From: Cryptomeria japonica
Taxonomy: Eukaryota; Streptophyta; Pinopsida; Cupressales; Cupressaceae
DNA length: 60,000 nucleotides
Assembly (NCBI RefSeq): GCF_030272615.1
Contig: NC_081407.1
Span: 375,267,018 to 375,327,017, forward strand
Direction of reading: 5' to 3'
The translations under genes were made by a program, and so were the position numbers. Positions within the stretch are counted from its first letter, which is position 1, and each line of letters begins with the position of its first letter. The notes beneath the pieces are model-generated. The model did not search any database and had not been told where the DNA came from. It saw only the letters and a list, made by a program, of their open reading frames with translations. Positions 12,791-23,863 of this stretch are shown here, piece by piece.

Positions 12791-13204
12791 TCTCCTACAA
12801 CTCCTAGTTAAATTTCTATTGTATTTTTAAATTGAAGCTGATTTGACTAAAGAATCTTAAAAAAATTCATAAACAAGTAATATATTCATATCACAAATTA
12901 TAATAAAAACTTAATAATTTTTTTAAAATATACTATATTTTATTATAATATATAAAATTATTGATGCATATCTCCAAGATTTCATTTGCCATTATTAAGA
13001 TTGCTCAACTCATTTATGTTTGATGCCTCAACTCATTTATCATCTACTTACTTCATGTCTAACTTACTTTATCATTAACATAACCATTTAGGCAATAATG
13101 CAAAAAATAGATTATGAACTGACATCATACCATATTACTCACTTTTAAATTTTTATTTCTCTTAGCTAATCATGTAAGGTAAATTACAACCATCAAGCTC
13201 CTAG

Positions 13205-13373
13205 CATTTCACATTAGTCAATAGGTTTAGTTTTAGGTTAAACCAATAAATAATTGCATGGTTGGTTTTTGTGGTGCGGTTATGAAACAATTTTAGTTTG
13301 GTATTGCCTATTTAAAGGCACCCCAAATGAATATTAATATATTATGTTTTAATTTTTTCTTATATCACCTTCA
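13205..13373 (+). mobile_element. Family C short LTR (5' copy, start degraded)
   Basis: This matches the 175-bp LTR at 30803-30977 (AGGTTTAGTTCTAGG-like start, GGTATTGCCTATTTAAAGG, end in CTTCA). It is followed directly by a primer-binding-like site. About 250 bases of downstream leader are shared with 25828-26083. The short LTR suggests a small or non-autonomous LTR element. Confidence 0.65.
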
Positions 13374-13623
13374 TATGGTATAAGAGAAACAAAGCAATGC
13401 CTAGGTGTGGCATCGAGGATGATGGGGTTAAACATTGTTTTTATGCGCTATTGTTGCATGAAGAGTGTGAATGTATCAAAAAACTATTGATAACATATCA
13501 GTTCTAGGCATGTAGAGGAGGTGTAATTACTTAGTAGGTTAGTATAACACAATGAGAGTCTTGAATGTTAAAGGTGCACCATTTATAAAATTTTCTGGTC
13601 ATGTATGACACCATTCAAAAAGC
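13374..13623 (+). mobile_element. Leader of family C element
   Basis: Shares GGCATCGAGGATGATRGGGT, GTAGAGGAGGTGTAATTACTT and GTGACACCATTCAAAAAG-like sequence with 25826-26083. It has no open frame. Similarity stops at 13623, where this copy is truncated or enters unassigned DNA. Confidence 0.65.
13376..13390 (+). promoter_or_regulatory. Primer-binding site of family C element
   Basis: TGGTATAAGAGAAAC starts two bases after the LTR end. It resembles the TGGTATCAGAGC site of copia-type elements that pairs with initiator methionine tRNA, with several substitutions. Confidence 0.55.
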
Positions 13624-15575
13624 GATTTGAATGAAATCCATGCCTAAAATCCATCTCTTCATTTGTTTTTCACTTATATACCTAAATTCTATAGTTGGTT
13701 GTGTCCAATGTGGAGGTGAATGAATTTTCTTGGTTTAAAGATCAACTTCAAGTAAATGAATTTCACATTGTGCTTGAGAACGTTCAATCAGATTGCAAAG
13801 CTCTATCCATAGGCAATGTATGGAAAGGTAAGTATGATAGAGCTTGACATATAAATCATGAAGAGAATAGATGTCTTATACTGGACAATAGTTTTTTTCT
13901 TCTAACTAGTGCCTAGATAGATACATAATACAAACATTGGTTTTATGCAAAATCTATGGATTGGGGACTTGTTTCATTTCCTTTGTGAAGTATTTTGTAA
14001 TTGATTAAATTGGGAGAGGGCCCTAATTTGATACATAATAGGGTAGAACTCACAAGTAGTGTTCTCACCAACACCTACAAAGAGGAAACCCCTTTGTAGA
14101 AAGAGAGACTTTTACCCAGAACACTCGATTAGCGGGAACAAGGATCATGAGTTCTCAAAGGCTTACACTTTCAGAATATAGGGGTTTAGAAGAACGCCCC
14201 AAATCATATTCTATCCCAAAAAACTTGTGCTTGCAATAAGCCATTAAAGGAATAAAAAAAATATGATGAGTTTTGAAAGGCTTCTTGCAACCTTTTACTA
14301 TCAAGACAAGGAGGAGACTACAAGGGTGTTAAATGCATTTAGTTTTGGAAGGTATCCAAAAACCTTTTGAAATAGAAAAAACTTATCTAATAAAAAAGAA
14401 CACAAAACAAAAAATATATACAATGGATAAGAGCAAACAAACCAATAGGGTTTTGAAAGGCATCTTTGAACTTTTTATAAAAAGTAGACCCCTCCATAAA
14501 ACATACCTTGGCCCACCCCAATAGGACTACAATCTAAAAAGTCACCTTGACTCAAGAATTTCTTGGACATAGTAGAAGACCATAAGGAGATAGAAGCACT
14601 AGGAAGTGGGTTGTTTAACCAACCACCCAAAAGAAGCATAGGAGGATGAGGGACAACAAAGAAAGAAGAACTATCTGAAGAAGAAAATGACATCCCTTGA
14701 GGGAAGTCACTTGCCATCAAAGAAGTACAAGAGAAGGAAGTAGAGCCCTCTTTGATTAATTTCACATAGGATAACCAACCCTCAACACACAACCACCTCC
14801 AACCCACAACTGGTAGCACCAAACTTGCAACAAAAGAATAATTATCCTCTCCTAAGAAAAGTATAGAACCCAAAACCCCAAAGTCCTCAATTAGCCCCCA
14901 TGCTAAAACCCACCTAAGGTGGACCAAACAACACCCTAGAAGAGGAGGGAAATACACCTTAGAAGAACCACTAGGGAAACACACCTTTGAAGCACAAAGC
15001 TAATCAATGTAGGTTAAGACAAAATCTGGAAAATATCAAATGTCACAACTACAATAAACCCAGTCACACAGCAAGGTAGTGCAGAAGAAATAAAGTTCAA
15101 GATCAAACCAAATCAATAAAGGAGGTCGATGTGGAGGATGTCAAAGTTGAAATGAAGAAAATATAGAGAAATAAGGAAACTATAGAAATGCCAACATCCC
15201 ACTCTGGTGCAAGTATTTCGTTCGGAAATTGAGTATCTTATGGCTTTGGTGAAGGGGGAGTAATTAGAAGATCATAATTGTATCCCCAGCCAAAGTTGTT
15301 TGAGGTTGTATATAGCAAAAATAAGTGATCTAGTAGTCATTATCATAGCCCATCATAGGATCCAACAAGTTGTTGCGAAAGTCAAGAATATGGAAGATAG
15401 CTCATGTGCATTTAATGCAAAACCCTTGATGAAAAGAATATAAGGAAAGCGCCACAACTAGTTATTTCACTGTGAATTAAAAGAACTCAAGAGTTGTGAA
15501 AGCAATTAAGGAAATCAAGTGATCTTAGGGTTTCTCCATCAAGTTTTAGGCTAACAATCTACATAATCAATAATC
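13624..15575. other. Unassigned DNA upstream of the family A ORF
   Basis: No gene recognised. Three related ~30-base segments (TTTTGRAAGG...CTTTT) lie near 14270, 14338 and 14450. A 169-codon open frame on the - strand (14475-14984) is Ser/Leu/Gly-rich with no recognisable domain. The last ~500 bases (A-rich, with a GGTGAAGGGGGAG run near 15250) may be the 5' untranslated part of the retroelement that follows. No family A 5' LTR was found. Confidence 0.45.
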
Positions 15576-18549
15576 ATGGTTTCCCCCATAGTTGTCGATG
15601 TTGTTGACAAGCCTCGACTAGTATTCACAAAGACACCCTATGTGGCAATTCAGACAGATCCTAGTGGAGCATTTTTTAAAATTCTGATTGGAGTTGTTTT
15701 GGTAGAAGATGTCAGGGGTTATATCTATGTCAAGCGAGAAGAATCCATTCATCACAAAAGGATGTTAGATAGCTAGACCGAATAGATAGCTGATTAGCAA
15801 GGCAAGGTCAAATCAAAATTCACCAACGTAGTCCAGAAGAACTTGAACACATGGAATAACTTTCCAAATTTCTGTCATGATGAGAAATGGGTCAAATTGG
15901 AAATGAGCAGATTTCATGACAGTTATATCTTGTTGGAACAAAACCATACGATAACCAAGGAAGTGATGAAACCTATCATAGGTTTGAGTGACTTCGATGA
16001 AGTTCTTAGACCAAAGTTGGAAAAATTTAAATTTATCATAGAATTAATTGGTGCCACATTTGACAAGCGTTCACTAGCCATCGACTATGTCAGAAATACA
16101 ACAGATAAGTATCTTTCTCTAATGGTTGGGAACAAAATTTATTTGACATATAGAAAAAATTCCATTTCTGCTACCATTGTGCATATGGCTTATGAGATGG
16201 CAGAGTTAAACAAAGATTTTGACTTCTGCTAAATCCTGCGAAAATAATTTATGGAGAATCTTGTTCAGTGCAGGGAGAAGAAGCACTCATTCAAATTCGG
16301 TACCCTATCACTATGTATCCTATTCTACTTCATGGAAGTGTTACTTGGTCATGGTAGGGTTTTTTGGTCTCAAGAGAAACTGGTAGCTCATCAAATTGTA
16401 GATAGGCTTAAAGGATTTATTAATGAGAAGGTCAGAGAAGAAGAGTTTACGATGTTCTTTGTCATATTTCAAATGAACATGGAAAATCGAGATAGAATAC
16501 CAAATGAGATTGTTGAGAAGTACAAAAAGGACATCACATTTATAATTACAAGTGGCAAATGCTACTTGGAAGCTATTGTACCTTGAAAAGTTAGGGTCCC
16601 TCCTTTTGGATATGAAGTTTCATATTATATTGTTTATGACGTAACTAAAGTTATCTTGGAGAGTTCGATAGATAAATGCCAATAATATTTTGGGATTGTT
16701 GATGAAAAATCCTTACAAGTCGGGATGGAACTCACCAAGAAAGACTGTGAAAAGAGAATGAAAAAGGTCATTCAAGAATCCATGGACAAGGCCAATCTGA
16801 CTGAGGAAAAAATTTCCAACATCAGTTGATCTAGAAGACTCGGTGTATCCAAAATAGCCAATGCATGTCCGGCAGAGCTTCCCTCCTCAAGCTCCCCAAA
16901 GAAGAAAATCAAAATCCAAAGAAAAACTATTTTCTTGGAGTCCGAGGAAGATGTTGAAGAAACTGTGCAGTAACAGATACATGTCCAGAAGTCCAAAGCA
17001 AAGAAGGTCAAGCAACCAATCCATGCAAAAAGTATCTATGAATCTGTCACTCAAGGCAGGAGTCCAAGGGAGGTAGGTAATCTATTTACTAATGCTAGTG
17101 ATAAAAATTAGAATGCCATAATTAAAGGTTTTATTATGTATTGTGTAAAATTTGAAGCTATAATTGAAGAATATAAAAATATAGTTCCAAATGAATTGTA
17201 TGAAGAGTTAATAAGGATAAGGCATTCTTTTAGAGAAAAGGAATAAGTTATTAAAGATCATATATTTGAAGTAGTCAACTCCACCCTCTCTCCGGAAAAC
17301 AAAGCCACCTTATTCGAAGTATGTAAAACAAAGTTAAGAACCAAAAATAACTTAGATCATATCTAATGCTTGGTGTACCCAATGCCAAAGACAAGGTTTA
17401 GAAAGAGATCATAGATATAGTTGTGTGTATTGCCAAGAACCATGGTTTTCTCTCCTTTGATACCAATACCACCATCAGTATACCTAAGGATGTGCATTTT
17501 ACTGTCTCTGAAAATAAATATGATCCCTCAAATTATCCGATGGATGTGAATGATGTTTCTACCATGGAAATTATTGTAGATAATATTATGGACAACAATG
17601 ATGCTCCTGAAACCTTTGAAGTCCCTCAGGTCAATCCTAGATCCGATAAGGGCAAAGAAGTTGAAGGTTCTAATTTCAATGAAGTCTCCGATAAGGATGA
17701 GAAAAACATTCAATGCAACATTCCATTAGAAGTAAAGGAAAATATCCTAGCTAAGGAATCTAATGTGCATGTATCCATAATTGGAACCAATCTCGGATCC
17801 TCAAAAGATGCATGGAAGAAGATATTCTTTTCTCTATTGGTACTCCTGCCAATCACATCTTATACTGCTATACTTGAATGTCAGTTAGATCTGGATATTC
17901 TGAGTGTGGAAAAGTGCAAAATATGGATCAAATCCTTAGATAATCAGGTTGATACAATTAGAAATAAGTATAAGAAGGAGTTAGTTGATGTTAGAGAAAG
18001 GATCTTGCAAGGAATCAAGTGCAAGTATGAATTAGCCTATCAAAATCTTTCCCATCTTATCTCTAAAGGCCAGTCCTATTTGGAGAATGAAGATATATTG
18101 TTTTCTTTTAGTCTACAGTGGTTGGATGCTACTCAAAACATAAAAAATGAGATCAATATTATTGAAGACAAGATCTGACAGGAACATGTAAAATTCAAGC
18201 TTTCCAAAGACCTATTCGGCTCCGGTGGATCAAAGATTGAGGAACTACATGACAGATACTATGAGCTACAACAACAAAGAGATAACATCATTGTTCCACT
18301 AGGAATGCTGAGAGATCTTAGCAATGCAAGTATCTCTTTATGAACAAGGCTCTTTCTCATTCTTCAGATTTATCTTACACTGATCCCAGTTCTATTCCCG
18401 AAGCAGAGAAACTTAATGTGTCCCTTCTGGTTTGGATAGAGTTTCTGACAGAAGTAATCTCTCATTGGGACTCACACAAGGACTCTTCCATACCACTCAC
18501 ACCTAGAACCTTAAACAGTTCTCTGGAAATCAGTAGTTGTTCCTGTTAG
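15576..18549 (+). pseudogene. Family A retroelement ORF, unrecognised protein, broken
   Basis: The function is unknown. One frame (ATG at 15576) runs to about 17365, broken by stops such as TAG 15774-15776, TAG at 15783, TGA 16584-16586 and others. It then shifts by one base and continues to TGA 18176-18178 and about 18342. Total reading is roughly 900 codons. The middle is Lys/Glu-rich with a basic stretch (SPKKKIKIQRK), and the C-terminal third is predicted helical or coiled-coil (KYKKELVDVRERILQGIKCK, YYELQQQRDNIIVPLGMLRD). No protease, integrase or reverse transcriptase motif is visible. The ORF ends about 50 bases before TTGCCAAAGGGGGAG and 200 before a polypurine tract and LTR, so it is a retroelement gene. 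A shorter relative by layout lies at 59553-59999 on the - strand. Confidence 0.6.
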
Positions 18550-18732
18550 GGTGATTTCATAAGTTTTGATACTCTTCTTACAATTTTTCATTATTGCCAA
18601 AGGGGGAGTAGTGGTGTTAGGAGTAATTCTGGCAGTTAATTATTTTCTTTCATTTCATGCAAAGACTATTGATACTTTATTTCTTGTTAGTATTTCAGAA
18701 TACTTGCTTTGTATGACATATATTGCCATCAA

Positions 18733-18748
18733 TGAAAAAGGGTGAGAG
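18733..18748 (+). promoter_or_regulatory. Polypurine tract of family A element
   Basis: GAAAAAGGGTGAGAG sits immediately before the LTR start TGTTGG. The preceding TTGCCATCAATG matches the same position in the copia element at 36-42 kb (read on its - strand), where the tract is CCAAAGGGGGAGAT. Confidence 0.75.
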
Positions 18749-18759
18749 TGTTGGCCTAT

Positions 18760-18782
18760 GGGTAAGTGCACCAAGATGGTGA
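18760..18782 (+). repeat. Left terminal inverted repeat
   Basis: 23 bases, paired with 23048-23070 with one mismatch (G/C at position 7). Confidence 0.8.
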
Positions 18783-21640
18783 ACAAAAAGGGGGGTATAA
18801 GTGACCACTTTTTTCTTCTTCTGAAAACAGGTAAACCTAAACTTCAAAGAGATATTTGAAGGTCATGCACTAAAAACTAGGAGTTGAGAAAATAATAAGC
18901 ATTATAGTTCTCTGAATCTAGTTTCTAAACTACTAAAGTTTTTTCAAAATTGGATAATATTAAGAGGGTCAAACCTTTCACGCACGAAAAACTATTCCTG
19001 ATTTTTTTAGAAAAATATAACATAGCTGTTTTCGTGCGTTGCAGAAAATATATAGCTAGATCCACTAGTTTGCAAAAATCTTTAGTAGGATGATAGGTAA
19101 GAGTGATATATAGAAGTTGTGTACTTTTTTGTAATTTTCCATTGAGTATTTATTTTTCGTGCACTGGGTATACTTGAATCAAAATAATAAAAAATGAAAA
19201 CTTTTTTTTTTAAAGTGTATATAATCTAATGTAGAACAATAATATGTAATTTATTTTCAATTTGGTCAAGTATATCAAAAGTTATTAAAAAAAGGTAGAC
19301 ATATTTCTGTGAGGACTGTCAAGGCACTGGTAAAGAAAAATAAAGTTTACTATGCTAACGTTGTCCAAAAATAGAAAAAATTACATGGTTAGAAAAATTA
19401 TAAGACGTGTGAGATTATGGTGGTAATTTTAGAGATAGCCACTTGATTATTTGTAAACCCGATGACAACAAAGTCAAGAAATCATGTTGGAAGATGAAAA
19501 ACGTGTAAAGGGACAAAAATTGGGAGAAAATGGGATTGCAAGCCTTAGGGTTGTTTTCCAACCCTCTTACCAAGTCAAAACCCACACGGGTTTTGAAAAA
19601 CAAAAAGTACTATTCACATTTCTTCATAACCCGCAAGGGTTTTGAAAAACAAAAAGTAATATTCATAGTTCTACATAATTGATAGGGAGATTGAGTGAGA
19701 AGTTGCTCGATAAGACTAAAATAGTTTAGTTTGTCAAGTGGACCCAAGGATATGCTTTTTTTTTTTTTGTGTTCAATTAGTGTTTGACAACATCAAACTT
19801 CAACACCCACACCTCTCCTCAAACAACCATCCTATTGTGTGTTATACAACTTTGTTCTATCTTATTTCACCAATGCTACTCAAATTGTCCACCATAGGTC
19901 CACACCCCAAATTGATGTCTTAACTATCATTATCGATTGGATTAGGCTCATTGTGATTATTTCAACTTTCCCTCAAGATTTTGGAAGGTTCTAACTTCAT
20001 TTAGGCAATCAGGTTCAACTTTTGATAAAACAAGGCTAGAAAGGCTACTAGCCCGTGGAGGCCTAATTGGGTGATTTTTGCTTGTATAGTGCAATGATGG
20101 CCAACACAACCTTGGAACCTGATTTTGAAGGTGTCTAAAATTTCCAAAATTAAATATTTTTGAGGTCTTAACTCCTGAGAAGGTGGTTTAATGACTATCC
20201 ACAACTCTAGGCAAGAAAGGAGGGCTTTGAGAGGGTTTTGTTCATGTGAGAAAGGAAGTTTCTTCTAAACTCCAAACCAAACTTCTAAAATATTGTAGAA
20301 CTTCTGACACATCATTTATAACACTTCTTCAACACTTCCCTACATGACATTATAACAAACACTTGCCATACAAACTGAAAAATGGCTGTTAAATGCACTG
20401 TCACTGTAATTTTACTATTTTTGCTGCACTTTGCATGGTTAGAATAACATGGAAAACTTCACCAATGCATGTATAAACCTCTAAATAACATTGTTATCAC
20501 CTTTTAAAAGATTCCCTAGCATGTGTATGTTCATCAATCAACTTCAGAATCAAAAGATATTAAATTCCCCAAAACTAGGTACTTGCTGCCAACTATAACT
20601 CAACACACTTGCAAGGTGAAATACACATTGTTTGGAGCTCCAAATACATCCAAAACTTCAAGGAGACTAGGTCAGACCTCTTCCTTAGGTTTTTTCACTC
20701 AACCTCTGAGTACAAACTTATTTGAGTCTTTTTCAAATTTACTAGCCAAGTCCATCTCCAACTTGCCTAGCATGAACTCAAAAACACTTCCTTTGCACAA
20801 CCCCGACCAAAAGATTAATTATTTACACTATACATGAGAAATAAAACTTTTCTAAGTCCATCCATGGGATCCCAAACCTATATTTAGACAAGTTGATGCA
20901 TTTTGAAGACCACAACCCTTGACAGGGCAGCAAAAGAGCCAAAAATGAAACCATTTTGTACAACCCACTTCCATACACAAAACCTGCAAACTAATTACAT
21001 AAAAAGAATTGGATATACAATATAATAAATTTCCAAAAGGTAAATCATGGAAATGATAACTCCCAGTATGGGCTGATATACAAATGGAGTGCAAAACATG
21101 AGAAAAAACATGAAAATTGCTGCTCTTTTGATTGATTATGATGGAAAGTACAAAAGCCAACCCTATACCAAGAAGAGGGAGGCATATATATAGAATTTTA
21201 AAGTGTTTATCAACTCCTGTATGGACATAAGGCATTTTTTTGTCTTCTTTTTACAAAAAGTGTCCAAAATGACAACTTTTACAAGCAAAAATGACAACTT
21301 TTGTTGCTCCAAGTAACATTTTAGCAACCTAACACAACCAACCTTCCCAAATCACCTAGAAATGATAAAAAAAATACTTTATAAACATGTTTAAATGCTT
21401 TCCAAAGTATGTCTAAGCCTATAAAGCAATTTTTCACTTTTTAGCCTTATTTGGCCTAGAAGCACAAAATTGACAATTTCAAGCCCTAAGAAGCAAAACT
21501 TGATCTCTCAAGCACAAAATGAGATCAACCACTTATGACATGACTAAACACAACCTATGAAAATATTTAAAAACTAACAAGACACCTAAGCATGAAAAAT
21601 ACCCAAAATGGAGAGTGAAGCATGACTAGGTGCTCCTGCA
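18783..21640. other. Interior of TIR element, no gene recognised
   Basis: A+T-rich DNA. Open frames on both strands (about 19415-19603, 20523-20837, 20852-21235) have no recognisable domain. Two palindromic motifs lie at 19577-19594 and 19626-19643, each followed by a GAAAAACAAAAAGTA segment. Confidence 0.5.
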
Positions 21641-21774
21641 CCAATAACCCATACGGGTTATGTAGAACTAAAACCATTATTTTGTGTTTCACAAAACCCA
21701 TATAGGTTATGAAGACATAATAATGTATGTTTGTAAACTTATCATTTACTACATATATGTACAGACATACATAT

Positions 21775-21835
21775 ATAATATGTGTTTATGTATGTATATA
21801 TGCATGTCTATATATATATATATGTTTGTATACAT
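21775..21835. repeat. TA/TATG simple repeat
   Basis: Alternating TATATG/TATGTA sequence preceding the pyrimidine tract. Confidence 0.7.
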
Positions 21836-21840
21836 GCATG

Positions 21841-22639
21841 TCTCCCTTTTTTCCCTCTCTCTCTCGTCTTCCTTCCCCCATCACCGTATGTGTCTATTTT
21901 AAGCCCTAATTATCCTCCTTGAGTTCTATCTCATCTGTCTCCCCCTCACACTTCTCTCTCTGTCGAGTCTCTCACCCTTTTCTCCTTCTCGTTCTCTATC
22001 TACCTCATGTCTCTCACCCTCTCCTCCTCTCTCTCTCTCTCTCTCTCTCCCCTTCTCTCTCTTTCTCCCCCCCTCTCCCTCCCCCTCTCATTATCTTATC
22101 CTCTCTCTCTCTCTCTACCCTCCCTCTCCCTCTTTCCCAATCTCTTCTCTCTCTCCCCCTCTCTCTCCCTCCCCCTCTCATTATCCTATTCTCCCCCTCT
22201 CTTCCTATCTCTTATTCTCTCTCTTACCTCCTCCCCCCCCTCTCTCTCTATCTCTCCCTCTCCCCCTCTCCTTTTCCCAATCTCCCTCCCTCCTCCTCTC
22301 CCTCTCCCCCTCTCCTTTTCCCAATCTCCCTCTCTCCCTCTCTCCCTTTTCTTTTCCCAATCTCACTCTCTCCCTCTCCCTCTCTCCTTTTCCTAATCTC
22401 CCTCTCCCTCTCCCTCTCCCCCCCTCTCTCTCTCCTCCTCTCCTTTTCCTAATCTTCATGTCTCTCCCTCTCCCTCCCTCCCCCTCTCCTTATCCTATTC
22501 TCTCTCTCTCTCTCTCCTTCTCTCCCTTCTCTTTCTTTCCCCGTCTCTCTCCCTCTCTTCCTATCCCTTTCTCTCTCTATCTCTAACCCTCTCTCCCTCC
22601 CCCTCTCCTTATCCTATTATATCCCTCTCTTCCTACTCC

Positions 22640-22673
<34 letters not shown>

Positions 22674-22720
22674 TCCTATTATCACCCTCTCTCTTTGTCT
22701 CACTCTATCTCTCTGCCCAC
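21841..22720 (+). repeat. ~880-bp polypyrimidine (CT/CCT)n tract
   Basis: Almost exclusively C and T on the + strand, built from CTCTCT, CCCTCTCC and TTTTCCCAATCTC-type units, with occasional interruptions such as ATTATC. Higher-order units recur every ~40-60 bases between about 22120 and 22460. The long Ser/Leu/Pro open frames on + and Arg/Glu/Gly frames on - are by-products of the repeat. Confidence 0.9.
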
Positions 22721-22834
22721 TTCCTATTTGGTTTTTAGTTCTACATATAACCCATATGGGTTATGCAGAACTAAGACAAAATCTTCTAGTTTTGCATAAC
22801 CTATGGGTTTATAAAAAGTATAATGTTTTGGTTT

Positions 22835-22950
22835 TGAGGAACTTTTGATTTTTTATTATAAAATAAAATGTTCCTCAAAACCTGTATGAGTTTTGAAGAA
22901 CTTTTGATTTTTTATTATAAAATATAATGTTCCTCAAAACCTATACAGGT
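22835..22950 (+). repeat. Tandem pair of ~60-bp units
   Basis: AACTTTTGATTTTTTATTAT occurs near 22840 and again near 22899, each followed by ATGTTCCTCAAAACC. The unit itself contains the inverted words GAGGAAC and GTTCCTC. Confidence 0.75.
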
Positions 22951-22983
22951 TTTTAGGAACTTTTTTTTTTTTAATTGTTTTTG

Positions 22984-23010
22984 GCTAGGCTTGGTGTTAC
23001 CAAGCCTAGC
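22984..23010. other. Perfect 11-bp hairpin near right end of TIR element
   Basis: GCTAGGCTTGG, loop TGTTA, then CCAAGCCTAGC. The stem has no mismatch, although the surrounding element is old enough to show one TIR mismatch. Confidence 0.85.
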
Positions 23011-23047
23011 ACATTTTTGAATTTCCAGAATGTGGCCACTTTTCTAC

Positions 23048-23070
23048 TCACCATCTTGGTGCAGTTACCC
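23048..23070 (-). repeat. Right terminal inverted repeat
   Basis: Partner of 18760-18782. A perfect 11-bp hairpin lies 38 bases inside it. Confidence 0.8.
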
Positions 23071-23863
23071 CTATTTGTCATTTTTGTCATTGATGTCATG
23101 GTTATTGTTTTTATCCAGCATGTGTGTATGTGATCCGATCCAAAAAAGTTTTCTTTATCATGTTTTGTATAGCTTTGAGGTTTGATATTTTGTGTTATCA
23201 GGAGCTTCTTATGAATTTGGTCCTACCCAGATATGATTATTGCTCATGTTTCAAGATCTGGTCCCATCTAGATATGCTATGATGCACACTTCTCAAGTTT
23301 GTAGCTGAAAGCCAACACAGCATGAAGGCACTTGGATTTCTATAGTGTGTGGTTAAGTTCGGTCTCATCCACTCTGGCTGAGCTAACTTGACAATTAAAT
23401 GGTGCAAATATATATCATCAAAGATATGGTTTGCTAGAGGTATGGTTGTTGAAATAATTATTTTTATGTACTATATGTGAAATATTTGTGGTTATGTTTT
23501 GTGTTCTAGTTCCGCACGTCGAATTTATGTGACAACTTATGTACTTCAAGGTAATTGTATTCCATGCATATGTTTGATGCACTTGTAGTAGTTCAAATTT
23601 GTTATACTCTGTAAATTTGGCTATAAGCCCTCTTGGTAATTTGTAAAACACGTCCAAAACCAACAGTGAGCCAAACCGGAGTATCATCTCTCCGTTTTTC
23701 CCATATTGGGTTTTCCACATATAAATCTGGTGTTATGTGCTATGTCTGCATTTTTGTTTACTGCACTTTGAAATATGTTATGTGATTAGTTAATAAGAAG
23801 TATAAATAAGTTCAAAGGAATACTAATGCACCCCTCCCCTCTTGGTATTCCAGTTATTCAACA

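Larger units (their letters stand above)
21644..22953. repeat. Cluster of palindromic AACC(N4)GGTT motifs
   Basis: Copies at about 21644-21661, 21693-21710, 22747-22764 (a perfect 18-base palindrome, ATAACCCATATGGGTTAT), 22793-22812, 22877-22894 and 22936-22953; two more lie at 19577 and 19626. Each is flanked by AGAACTAAAA or GAAGAAC/GAGGAAC-like words. All are inside the TIR element. Confidence 0.75.
18760..23070. mobile_element. 4.3-kb TIR element nested in the family A LTR
   Basis: The ends are inverted copies of each other. The left begins GGGTAAGTGCACCAAGATGG; the right end, read on the - strand, begins GGGTAACTGCACCAAGATGG. They match at 22 of 23 positions. Both inner flanks then carry AGTGRCCAC. 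CTAT occurs immediately outside each end (18756-18759 and 23071-23074), as expected for a target-site duplication. No transposase was recognised; the interior is A+T-rich, then an ~880-bp pyrimidine tract, then palindromes. It is probably a non-autonomous DNA transposon. I cannot assign it to a superfamily from a 4- or 5-base duplication. Confidence 0.7.
18749..23863 (+). mobile_element. 3' LTR of family A element, split by a nested insertion
   Basis: The LTR starts TGTTGG at 18749 directly after the polypurine tract and ends TTCAACA at 23863. After removing the nested 18760-23070 element and one target copy, the LTR is about 800 bases. The rejoined start (TGTTGGC, then CATTGATGT a little further) resembles the start of the 36-kb copia LTR on its own strand. 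The 3' part (23680-23863) has the same layout as that LTR: a paired TTTTTCCC/GGGTTTTCCAC segment, then CCCTCTTGGT near the end. No 5' LTR was found, so the element is truncated upstream or interrupted. Confidence 0.7.

Noticed and set aside
9620-13200. Helitron 3' terminus (hairpin plus CTRR)
   Set aside because: Searched by eye; several CTAG/CTAA words but none preceded by a convincing GC-rich hairpin at the right distance.
14475-14984. 169-codon open frame on the - strand
   Set aside because: No recognisable domain, biased Ser/Gly/Leu composition and no partner copy in the window; it is noted only within the surrounding unassigned stretch.
21919-22459. Long Ser/Leu/Pro-rich (+) and Arg/Glu/Gly-rich (-) open frames
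   Set aside because: By-products of the polypyrimidine repeat; stop codons are simply rare in CT repeats.
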